Assembly: GCA_964647545.1 (NCBI GenBank)
Contig: CAZYHS010000006.1
Coordinates: 1-64,000, forward strand
Reading direction: 5' to 3'
DNA: 64,000 nt
Origin: CAZYHS01 sp964647545
GTDB taxonomy: Bacteria > UBA10199 > GCA-002796325 > 1-14-0-20-49-13
Every line of letters begins with the position of its first letter. Position 1 is the first letter of the stretch. Of this stretch, positions 57,195 to 64,000 are shown in pieces. The notes beneath the pieces were generated by a model. That model was not told the DNA's origin and did not search any database. It saw nothing but the letters and a program-made list of their open reading frames with translations. Both the position numbers and the translations under genes were made by a program.

Positions 57195-59186
57195 TTAAAT
57201 TGAGAGAACTCCTTCAATTTCGTGCATGATCTGTGTGTCTGTGAAGTGTTTAGCCTTTATTGCTCCGCAAGGGCAGGCGGCAACGCAAGTTCCACATGCT
57301 TTGCAAAGCGCGTCGTTGACGCGCGATTTCTTTTTCACTGCGTCGAATTCGACCGCTTTGTAGGGGCACATGTCGTTGCAGATCTTGCAGCCGGTGCATC
57401 GCTCTTCGATTATTTCGGCACCGACACCTTCGATCTGCACTTTGCCTTTGGCGATCGCCGTAAGAACCTGCGCTGCAGCGGCACTTGCCTGCGCGACCGT
57501 GTCGGGAATGTCTTTTGGACCCTGACAGCAGCCGGCTACAAATACGCCGTCGCTAGCAGTTGAAACCGGCGCAAGTTTTGGATGCTTTTCTGTGAACCAG
57601 CCCTCTTTGCCCTGACAGAGTTTGATGAGGTGGGCAATTTCGGGGGCGTCTTCTTTTGCTTCAAGCGCGGTGCAGAGGACGACCATGTCGACAGGAATTC
57701 GGCGTGTTTGTCCGACTAGTGTGTCTTCGCACTGAACAACTAGTTTTCCTTTTTCTTCGGGGAACATTGCGTAGTCGGTGACGCTTGCCGCTTTGCCGCG
57801 AACGAATCGCACGCCTTCTTCAAGGAGGCGGTTGTAAAATTCTTCGTAGCCTTTTCCGAAAGCCCTCATATCGATGTAGAAGTCGTAAACTTCGGCGCCG
57901 GTCTTTTCTTTGACTAGATGCGCGAACTTGAGCGCGTACATGCAGCAGACGCGGCTGCAATACTCGTGGTGTTCTTTATCACGGCTGCCGATGCAGTGGA
58001 TGATGGCGATCGATCTTGGCGCTTCGCCGTTTTCGCAAAGTATCGCGCCGCCGGTTGCACCTGATGCGCAGTTGAGGCGCTCAAATTCGATCGCTGAAAT
58101 GACGTTCGGTAGTTTTCCGTAGCCGTATTGGGTCATGACGCTTGGATCGAACGTTTTAAATCCGGTCGCGACTATCACGTTGCCGACTTCGATGTCGATG
58201 ACTGTGTCGGTCATGTTGTGATCGATCGCATCTTTTGGACACTGTTTGACGCAGATTTTGCATTTGCCGTTCTTAAAATAGATGCAGCTATCTTTGTCGA
58301 TGACTGGAACGTTCGGTACGGCCTGCAGCGTCGGCATGTAGATCGCTTTCGGGGGGCCGAGCGTTATCGAGCTGTGTACGACTTTTTTGTCGCCTTTCGG
58401 TTTTTCAAGACGCCATGCGGGGCATTTTTGCCAGCATTCGCCGCAGCCGTTGCATTTGTTCACGTCGACGTAGCGGGCTTTCATGCGGACGGTCGCTTTG
58501 AAATTTCCGACGTAGCCGTCGATCTTTTCGACCTGACTGTACGAAAGGAGGGTGATGTTTGGATGCTGTCCGACCGACACCATTTTCGGCGTCAAAATAC
58601 ACGCGGCGCAATCGAGCGTTGGAAATGTTTTGTCGAACTGTGCCATGTGGCCGCCGATCGAAGGCTCGGCTTCGACGAGATAAACTTTTCTGCCCGAGTC
58701 GGCGATGTCGACAGCAGCTTGAATGCCTGCGATACCGCCACCGATGATGAGCGTCGCCGGATTCATCGGAGCTTCGCGGTCTTGCAGCGGCTCGTTGTAG
58801 TTGGAGCGGTAGATAGCTCCTGTGACAAGGGCTTTTGCTTTTTCGGTTGCGGCGGCTTTGTCTTCGTGGACCCACGAGCAGTGCTCGCGGATGTTGGCCA
58901 TCTGGAAAAGATATTTGTTGATGCCGGCTTTTTGGCACGCTTTGCGGAAGGTGTTCTCGTGCATTAGCGGGCTGCATGCGGCGACGACTACTCGGTCGAG
59001 TTTTTCTTTTTTAATGTCGTCGACGATCAACGCCTGTCCCGGGTCGGAGCACATGAATTTGTACTCTTTTGCAACGACAACGTTCGGCTGTTTTTTTGCG
59101 TGTTCGACAACTTCGGCTACGTTCACTTTGCCGGCGATGTTTGTGCCGCAGTGGCAGACATAAACGCCGATTCTTGGTTGTGTCAT
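57195..59186 (-). CDS. hdrA: heterodisulfide reductase subunit A-like flavoprotein
   Basis: FAD and Fe-S protein that is the bifurcation site in Mvh-Hdr complexes. 663 residues: N-terminal Cys-rich part (VCHCGTNIAG), FAD motif LIIGGGIAGIQAAVDIADSG (about 145-164), inserted ferredoxin CNGCGECWQKCP and CKICVKQCP clusters, and two C-terminal [4Fe-4S] motifs (CTGCKICNDMCP, CKACGTCVAACP). AAGGAG precedes the ATG. Electron acceptor other than ferredoxin is unknown here; no methanogenesis genes are seen. Confidence 0.94.
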   Translation of the reverse strand: MTQPRIGVYVCHCGTNIAGKVNVAEVVEHAKKQPNVVVAKEYKFMCSDPGQALIVDDIKKEKLDRVVVAACSPLMHENTFRKACQKAGINKYLFQMANIREHCSWVHEDKAAATEKAKALVTGAIYRSNYNEPLQDREAPMNPATLIIGGGIAGIQAAVDIADSGRKVYLVEAEPSIGGHMAQFDKTFPTLDCAACILTPKMVSVGQHPNITLLSYSQVEKIDGYVGNFKATVRMKARYVDVNKCNGCGECWQKCPAWRLEKPKGDKKVVHSSITLGPPKAIYMPTLQAVPNVPVIDKDSCIYFKNGKCKICVKQCPKDAIDHNMTDTVIDIEVGNVIVATGFKTFDPSVMTQYGYGKLPNVISAIEFERLNCASGATGGAILCENGEAPRSIAIIHCIGSRDKEHHEYCSRVCCMYALKFAHLVKEKTGAEVYDFYIDMRAFGKGYEEFYNRLLEEGVRFVRGKAASVTDYAMFPEEKGKLVVQCEDTLVGQTRRIPVDMVVLCTALEAKEDAPEIAHLIKLCQGKEGWFTEKHPKLAPVSTASDGVFVAGCCQGPKDIPDTVAQASAAAAQVLTAIAKGKVQIEGVGAEIIEERCTGCKICNDMCPYKAVEFDAVKKKSRVNDALCKACGTCVAACPCGAIKAKHFTDTQIMHEIEGVLSI

Positions 59187-59200
59187 TTTCTACTCCTTAT

Positions 59201-59272
59201 GTCATTCCCGCGGCTTTAAGCGGGAAGCTCGTTTCTATCAACCGGTTCCCCGATTACTCCCTCGGGGATGAC
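59201..59272. repeat. GTCAT-type palindromes between hdrB and hdrA
   Basis: GTCATTCCCGCGG...GCGGGAAGCTCG and TTCCCCGATTACTCC...GGGGATGAC in the gap between two operon genes. Confidence 0.8.
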
Positions 59273-59281
59273 AGGCACTAG

Positions 59282-60148
59282 TTATGCAAACCTCCTCAAA
59301 AGTGCGTCGGCGCTTACAACTTCGGTGCCGAACCCGAGCGCCTTGGGCTCCATGCCTAGCGCAAGTCCCATCAGCTGCGTGAAATATAGAATTGGCAGAT
59401 TGAGTTTTAAACCGTAAACGCGGTTGATGCGTTTTTGATAAGCGTCTAGATTCATCTGGCAGAGCGGGCAGGGGCAGACAATAACTTCGGCGCCGTAGTG
59501 TGCCGCACAGTCCATGATGTTTTTTGAAAGACGCATGCCGATCTCTTCTTCGGTTCCCATGATCGAGCCGCCGCAGCAGTGTGCCTTCATCGGATAGTGC
59601 GTCGGTGTGGCACCGAGGGCGGCCATTAATTCTTCAAGGTGCTGCGGATTTTCTGTGTCGTCGAGGCCCGTTTTGGGGCGGACGATCTGGCAGCCGTAGT
59701 AGCAGGCGACTTTGAGATCTTTCAGCGGTTTTTTAACTTTGGCTTTAATTGCGTCGAGGCCTACGTCGCTGACGAAAATGTCGAGCAGGTGTCTGACTTT
59801 GACCGAGCCGTCGTACTGAAGGCCACCCTCAGCGAGGGCTTCGTTGACCTTACGGCTGACGTCTGGAAATTCTTTCATGTACTTGTTGGTTTTTGTCAGC
59901 CCGACAAAACAGCCGCTGCATGGAGCGACGACGTCGCGCCCGCTCTTTGCCGCGATTGCCAAGTTGCGCGCCGAAATTGCAAACGATGTCATCTCTTTGA
60001 TCGACATGTAGGCGGTGGCACCGCAGCAATTCCAGTCGTCGAGTTCGTTGAGTTTGACACCCAGCGATTTACAGACTTCTTGTGTCGAATGCTCGTAAGC
60101 CGGAGCCGACGAGTGAAGCGAACAGCCGGGGTAGTAGGTGTATTCCAT
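59282..60148 (-). CDS. hdrB: heterodisulfide reductase subunit B-like
   Basis: 288 residues from ATG 60148 (behind GGAGG; an upstream start is rejected). Two CCG domains: WNCCGATAYM with PCSGC, and AHCCGGSIMG with CPCPLC. These bind the non-cubane [4Fe-4S] clusters that reduce a disulfide in the archaeal enzyme. The physiological disulfide here is unknown. Confidence 0.94.
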   Translation of the reverse strand: MEYTYYPGCSLHSSAPAYEHSTQEVCKSLGVKLNELDDWNCCGATAYMSIKEMTSFAISARNLAIAAKSGRDVVAPCSGCFVGLTKTNKYMKEFPDVSRKVNEALAEGGLQYDGSVKVRHLLDIFVSDVGLDAIKAKVKKPLKDLKVACYYGCQIVRPKTGLDDTENPQHLEELMAALGATPTHYPMKAHCCGGSIMGTEEEIGMRLSKNIMDCAAHYGAEVIVCPCPLCQMNLDAYQKRINRVYGLKLNLPILYFTQLMGLALGMEPKALGFGTEVVSADALLRRFA

Positions 60149-60173
60149 TTTTCCTCCATGTGATTCATCTTGC

Positions 60174-60246
60174 GTCATCCCCGCGGTGGTCAGCGGGGAA
60201 CTAGATTGCTACGAACGAGATTCCCGATCACTACCTCGGGAATGAC
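60174..60246. repeat. GTCAT-type palindromes between hdrC and hdrB
   Basis: GTCATCCCCGCGG...AGCGGGGAACTAG followed by AGATTCCCGATCACTACC...GGGAATGAC. Third such pair inside the same operon. Confidence 0.8.
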
Positions 60247-60250
60247 AGTA

Positions 60251-60832
60251 CTACGGCAGCGTGCTAAGTGATTCGGCTTTTTTTACGATCTTTTTGAAGC
60301 CTTCCAGATCGCGGATCTTGTGTTGTTTGAGCGGTAGACGTCCTTTGAGAAACAGGCCAAGCCCTAGGAACGTATTTTTCACTGCGCCAATTGGATTGGC
60401 CCAAGCGAAGAAGCGGGCAAGGAGCTCGGCTTCGTTGTTGCGGCCGTATTTATTGACGACCGTCATAAAACATTTGCCGAGTTTGTATCCGCGCTTTTGA
60501 ATGCCGAACTTGTCGCGGGCCGAGAGGCGTTTGTAGGCGTACATGAGGTCGGTGACCTTGATGCCTCGAGGGCAGCGGACGTAGCACGAATAGCACGATG
60601 TGCAGAGCCAGATGTCTGGGCTCGATAAAACCTCGTCACGCATACCGGCGCGGGTCATAGCGATAAGTCTGCGCGGTGAATGTGTCATGAGGTGGCTGGT
60701 GGGGCAGCTGCCGGAGCAGGTACCGCATTGGATGCAATCTACGATCTGCTCGCCGCCGGGGATAGATTTTATCTCGTCAATAAAGTCGAGTTTCATCTCT
60801 CCTTCGCGACGGATTTCCTGTTTCTCTTTCAT
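60251..60832 (-). CDS. hdrC: heterodisulfide reductase subunit C-like
   Basis: 193 residues with two [4Fe-4S] ferredoxin motifs: CIQCGTCSGSCP (about 33-44) and CTSCYSCYVRCP (about 77-88). Passes electrons from HdrA to HdrB. ATG 60832 follows AGGGGG at 8 nt; a later in-frame ATG has a ribosome site too close to be used. First gene of the six-gene hydrogenase/Hdr module. Confidence 0.93.
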   Translation of the reverse strand: MKEKQEIRREGEMKLDFIDEIKSIPGGEQIVDCIQCGTCSGSCPTSHLMTHSPRRLIAMTRAGMRDEVLSSPDIWLCTSCYSCYVRCPRGIKVTDLMYAYKRLSARDKFGIQKRGYKLGKCFMTVVNKYGRNNEAELLARFFAWANPIGAVKNTFLGLGLFLKGRLPLKQHKIRDLEGFKKIVKKAESLSTLP

Positions 60833-61004
60833 GAAGGTGACCCCCTTAAGTGTTGAAGAAACTTAAACTAATTGTGCGGAAGAGTGAGACGCACGGATAG
60901 CCGAAATAGGGTGAGGCGTCAAATGAAAAAACCGCAATAACTTACTATTTTTCCAAGGTTTTTATCGCGTCCTATAATATATTCTTGCAAAAATCATTAA
61001 ATAG

Positions 61005-61010
61005 TATAAT
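61005..61010 (+). promoter_or_regulatory. -10 box before the Ala/Gly-rich gene
   Basis: Perfect TATAAT 13 nt before ATG 61024, with no Shine-Dalgarno between. The -35 is poor. Another TATAAT lies at 60973-60978. Confidence 0.4.
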
Positions 61011-61023
61011 AGCGCCCGCCGAT

Positions 61024-61929
61024 ATGGAATTTAATAAACTTAGAGAAAACAAATGGTTCGAATTGGGCGCTTATGGGCTTGCCGCCGGCGCCGGTGCCGG
61101 AATTGTTAAGTTCGCTGAAATGGGCATCAGAAGGTCTGTTGTCAATAATCTTGAAAATCAGATGGCGCTTGTCAATTCGGTTTGCGGTACAAATCTGCAG
61201 AAGGAACAGTTTGGCCGCCTCTATACAAGCGATGCATGGGCTGCTCAAAGCAATCCATGGGTGGCGAGTGATTTTTTTGTGCGTCAAACAAGCGATACTT
61301 TGATGGCCCTTTTGGGGACAATGGTCGTTCCGATCGCCATCGGGAGATTTGTTGGTTGCGCGCTTGGTGGCAATGAAAACGACAGAATGGTCGGGCAGGC
61401 GACCGGTTTTGCCTACGCCCTTTTGTCGATAAACAGCCTGTCTAACCGGTTCAAATTATATTCACATCTTTTATCGGCGATGCCGAAAAACGGTTTTGGG
61501 AATTTAAGCCCTGTTTGCAAAGAAGCTAGAAACATCGAGGCGGAAGCCGCCGCTGCAGAGGCCGCAGCTATGCAGATGGCTAGATTTGCCGTTGAGAAGA
61601 TTTCGGCGCTGCCGGAATTTTGCATCGAAACAAGTTTAAGCGTTTTTTTAGGTCCGAAGCTTGCGCATGCGTTTGTGTCGGGAACGATGCAGCCAAACTT
61701 TGCGGCGCGAGAAGTGGCGTCGATAGAATCGATGCAGCACATATTTGATGCTCAGCTTTGCGCGAAGGGAAATTCGTCTGCTTGCGCCAGAAATTACGCC
61801 CCCGGTGGAGCCATGTTTTTCGGTGGTTTCAATGCCGCCGGAGTAGGTGCTATTTCAGGGGCGGGGAGCTTTGTGTTTTCGGGGGGCGCGCTGTTTGCTC
61901 CGCAGCCGGTTCCAATTTTAGCGTACTAG
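61024..61929 (+). CDS. unknown Ala/Gly-rich, partly hydrophobic protein
   Basis: 301 residues, not recognised. Hydrophobic segments at about 12-28, 102-128 and 270-290 (GLAAGAGAGIV, LLGTMVVPIAIGRFVG, GAISGAGSFVFSGGAL) could span or insert into a membrane. An Ala/Glu-rich helix (about 175-195) is between. No signal peptide. Composition recalls the middle parts of the two giant proteins at 4.8-9.6 kb, but I see no clear homology. ATG 61024 was preferred over an upstream start that would include the promoter. Ends with a strong terminator. Confidence 0.75.
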   Translation: MEFNKLRENKWFELGAYGLAAGAGAGIVKFAEMGIRRSVVNNLENQMALVNSVCGTNLQKEQFGRLYTSDAWAAQSNPWVASDFFVRQTSDTLMALLGTMVVPIAIGRFVGCALGGNENDRMVGQATGFAYALLSINSLSNRFKLYSHLLSAMPKNGFGNLSPVCKEARNIEAEAAAAEAAAMQMARFAVEKISALPEFCIETSLSVFLGPKLAHAFVSGTMQPNFAAREVASIESMQHIFDAQLCAKGNSSACARNYAPGGAMFFGGFNAAGVGAISGAGSFVFSGGALFAPQPVPILAY

Positions 61930-61942
61930 ATTTTAAAATAAA

Positions 61943-61978
61943 AATCCCGCGTCTCTTACGAGACGCGGGATTTTTTTT
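61943..61978 (+). terminator. terminator after the Ala/Gly-rich gene
   Basis: 12-bp stem ATCCCGCGTCTC / GAGACGCGGGAT with loop TTAC and eight Ts. The A-tract to its left would also serve the minus strand. Confidence 0.92.
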
Positions 61979-61985
61979 GAACTCA

Positions 61986-62031
61986 TTTAAACTAATTAAA
62001 CCATCTTAAACTACGTTAAACAACTTAAACT
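61986..62031. repeat. TTAAAC tandem array
   Basis: Five copies of TTAAAC spaced 9 or 10 bp. The spacing matches the 9-bp-unit arrays elsewhere although the unit is more AT-rich. Confidence 0.6.
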
Positions 62032-62036
62032 ATTTA

Positions 62037-62666
62037 TTATTCAACGTGAGTTACAACAAAGCCCATCAGCTTAGGATCATAGCTTGAGGTGATGGTGACT
62101 TCTTTCTTTTCTTTTCCAAGAACGTTGGCTTTCCAGTTCTCAAAGTGACGAGCCGGCATCTTCACTTCTTTTTTGTCCTTGATGACCGTGACTGTTCCGC
62201 CGTTTTCGTTGGTGTAGCTGTGGAAGACGACCTTTTCTTTTGCGATGTCGCCGTCTTTGAATTTCTTGAGGACCTTGGCATCTTCGGTCTTGCCGGCTGT
62301 TGTCACAACAACTTTTTCTTTGGCCTTTTCTTTCATGTCAGGTGTGTTGAGCTTTTCTTTGGCCTTGATGTTGAGTTCGTCGTTCTTTTCGGTGACTACG
62401 ACTTTGGCTTTGCCGCTTTCGTGTGTCGCTGAATCTTTGACCTTTTCCTTGATCGTGGTCTTTGTTTCGTTGGTGTTCTTGTTGACGACTGTCTTGACTT
62501 CTTCTTTTGCTTTTACTTCAGGTGTCTTTGTTGCTGTCTTCTCTGTCGTTACTATCTTGTTCGCCGTCTCTTTTGTCTTTTCGACCGTCTTTGTCTCTGC
62601 CTTGACTGTGAAGCTTACGCCTGCCACGAAAGCAAGCGCCACTACTGTTGCTAAAACCTTTTTCAT
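62037..62666 (-). CDS. periplasmic Lys/Glu/Thr-rich protein
   Basis: 209 residues from ATG 62666 behind AAGGAGGGG. Signal peptide MKKVLATVVALAFVAG to VKA. The mature part is a low-complexity, strongly charged stretch of Lys, Glu, Thr and Val (about 25-130), then a more ordered C-terminus (HSYTNENGGTVTVIKDKKEV, ..THVE). Function unknown; such proteins may be flexible periplasmic or surface linkers. Stands alone. Confidence 0.8.
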   Translation of the reverse strand: MKKVLATVVALAFVAGVSFTVKAETKTVEKTKETANKIVTTEKTATKTPEVKAKEEVKTVVNKNTNETKTTIKEKVKDSATHESGKAKVVVTEKNDELNIKAKEKLNTPDMKEKAKEKVVVTTAGKTEDAKVLKKFKDGDIAKEKVVFHSYTNENGGTVTVIKDKKEVKMPARHFENWKANVLGKEKKEVTITSSYDPKLMGFVVTHVE

Positions 62667-62729
62667 ATGCCCCTCCTTATAGGGTTTGTTTGTTTGTCTG
62701 TCTAAAGCGTGCGGCAATTTACCACATTT

Positions 62730-64000
62730 TTAGAGAATGGCAAGGGAGAGATTGATATTAAATATGAAGGCGTCGCGATTTTGTCCCCTAACGTTCGCAA
62801 AATTGTGCGATCTTTCATAGCCAAAACCGAAGTCTGTCTTTAGACGACCGCCCATTGGAAAATCGACGCCTATGCAAGGCCGATATCTCTCTTCGGTGGC
62901 GTTTTTACCCCGACGTTCGTAGGCAAAGCCAAGTCGGGCGCGCGATTTTAGCCCGAGATCGTAATAATAGGTAAGGTAAATTCCGTCGCCGTCGGGGCCA
63001 AGCGGCGAACCCATAAGTTCATTATTTAAAGTAAGTCCCGCAGTCCACGTCCCTGCTTTTGCGTGAAGCGGCGGAGTGTGAAAATATTCCGCTCGCAGAG
63101 CCATGTTGTTTATGCGTCCCAAAACTGGGAGGTAGATGCCGGCGTTAAGTGAAGTTCTGTCGGCAAAATCTTCTTCTTCGGCCATGACTTCAAAATAGAG
63201 CTCTGCGGCACTTACTGGCGGAAGAGTAACTTTTGCGTCGAAATTTAACATGCGGCTGGAAACTCCGCCGCCGCCACCTGCGATCAAACTGTAAGCAACT
63301 CCGGCTTCAAAATATTTTGTCGGCGCAATCGAAAGTTTACCGCCGGTGAACTTTGCGTTTTTGTAGCCGTAGTCGGGGCCGAGACTTGCAACGAAAGCCG
63401 AAAACTTTGCGGGGCCGGCTGCGTTTAAAAACGACGGCAGCTCGAACGGGTAGGGCGTAGAAAATTTTACAATGTCAAACGGCCGTGTGTTCGTCGAAAA
63501 TAGCAGGCCGCCAAATTCGCTTTGGCCGAATGTCAATTCGTCGCGGCCGGCTTCAAGTTCGAAATTGCCGACGCCGATCTTCGCGTAGAGCTTTTGAACG
63601 AAGATCTTGTCTTCATCGACCGGCGTGTCGGAGGCCTGAAACTGAAAACGCGGCTGAGCGAACGCGGCAAATACCGGCGTTGATATCCAATGTGTCGTTT
63701 CGAATGAAAAATTCTTGCCGGTTTGCGTGTGACGACCGCCGTTGTAAGCGGCAAGAGGGTGCAAAATTGCACCGGTCGGCCTGCTTCCATAAAAAGGGAT
63801 GTTTCTCACCGGCCTGCCAAGCGACGTGAAATCGAATGTCAGTTTTTCGATCGGAGCTGCGTTCCAGAATTTTGCTTCGCTATCTTTTTGCAGCTGTTTG
63901 ATGTCGGCGTCGAGCTGTCGTTTGTAATATTTAATGATGCGGTTTGCGGCGATCTTGTCGAATGGTCTGTTCAAACGCGAAAAATTATTTTCGGCTTCCA
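62730..64000 (-). CDS. Wzi-like capsule assembly outer-membrane protein (partial)
   Basis: The reading frame continues past the right edge with no stop, so the N-terminus is outside the window. At least 422 residues are visible. GRDELTFGQSEFGGLLFSTNTRP-like sequence (key residues GR..L.FG..G..LLFSTN.RP) is the core signature of Wzi, an outer-membrane barrel that anchors capsular polysaccharide. Alternating beta-strand pattern runs to the C-terminal residues NLSLAIL. Supports a Gram-negative envelope with surface polysaccharide. Confidence 0.75.
   Translation of the reverse strand, partial: EAENNFSRLNRPFDKIAANRIIKYYKRQLDADIKQLQKDSEAKFWNAAPIEKLTFDFTSLGRPVRNIPFYGSRPTGAILHPLAAYNGGRHTQTGKNFSFETTHWISTPVFAAFAQPRFQFQASDTPVDEDKIFVQKLYAKIGVGNFELEAGRDELTFGQSEFGGLLFSTNTRPFDIVKFSTPYPFELPSFLNAAGPAKFSAFVASLGPDYGYKNAKFTGGKLSIAPTKYFEAGVAYSLIAGGGGGVSSRMLNFDAKVTLPPVSAAELYFEVMAEEEDFADRTSLNAGIYLPVLGRINNMALRAEYFHTPPLHAKAGTWTAGLTLNNELMGSPLGPDGDGIYLTYYYDLGLKSRARLGFAYERRGKNATEERYRPCIGVDFPMGGRLKTDFGFGYERSHNFANVRGQNRDAFIFNINLSLAIL

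Overview
The window looks like a chromosomal segment of an uncultured Gram-negative, probably anaerobic and hydrogen-using bacterium. An outer membrane is implied by two predicted beta-barrel proteins and a lipoprotein. Thrombospondin type 3 repeat exoproteins, a Cys-containing C-terminal anchor, a PknK-like kinase and an Mvh-Hdr hydrogenase module together suggest a lineage of the former Deltaproteobacteria. That placement is inference from gene content; there is no rRNA here to test it.

Layout. 1-3.4 kb: prfC and a divergent COG2509 flavoprotein. 3.8-4.5 kb: an outer-membrane barrel. 4.8-9.6 kb: two large unrecognised genes in tandem, the second ending in a sigma-70-like region 2/region 4 module. 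9.6-18.1 kb: udk, a secreted beta-helix-like protein with a C-terminal anchor, an S8 protease lipoprotein and a PknK-like kinase. 18.2-20 kb: ruvC, a four-helix-bundle gene and yebC. 20.2-25.6 kb: two secreted thrombospondin type 3 / propeller-like proteins. 25.7-40.9 kb: housekeeping genes (guaB, guaA, dnaE, hflX, pgsA-like, lipB, diadenylate cyclase, dsbD, GMC oxidoreductase, folE). 41-43.3 kb: cold-shock protein, ftsB-like, ruvB, ruvA. 43.5-49.8 kb: an unusual nested pair of tRNA-Leu genes, then tig-clpP-clpX-lon and tRNA-Val/tRNA-Asp. 49.9-54 kb: uppP, a small four-cysteine peptide, a zincin-like protein, a hydrogenase maturation protease and two paralogous HEAT-like proteins. 54.2-60.8 kb: the mvhA-mvhG-mvhD-hdrA-hdrB-hdrC hydrogenase/heterodisulfide-reductase module. 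61-64 kb: an unknown Ala/Gly-rich protein, a periplasmic Lys/Glu-rich protein and a Wzi-like barrel that runs off the right edge.

Intergenic DNA is rich in three repeat families: arrays of 9-bp units (consensus GTTARTTCG), often folded into about 80-90-bp palindromes centred on GTTAAC; GTCATYCC...GGRATGAC-type short palindromes; and one 60-bp element present in inverted orientation 25 kb apart. Several elements lie between genes of the hydrogenase module, one ends inside a reading frame, and one appears to have become an in-frame insertion in the hydrogenase maturation protease.

The points most worth following are the tRNA-Leu nested inside another tRNA-Leu, the giant protein with a C-terminal sigma-factor-like module, the small four-cysteine (defensin-like spacing) peptide with its own promoter and operator-like palindrome, the repeat insertion in the maturation protease, and a set of genes whose -10 boxes lie only 6-14 nt upstream of the start codon, suggesting leaderless mRNAs.
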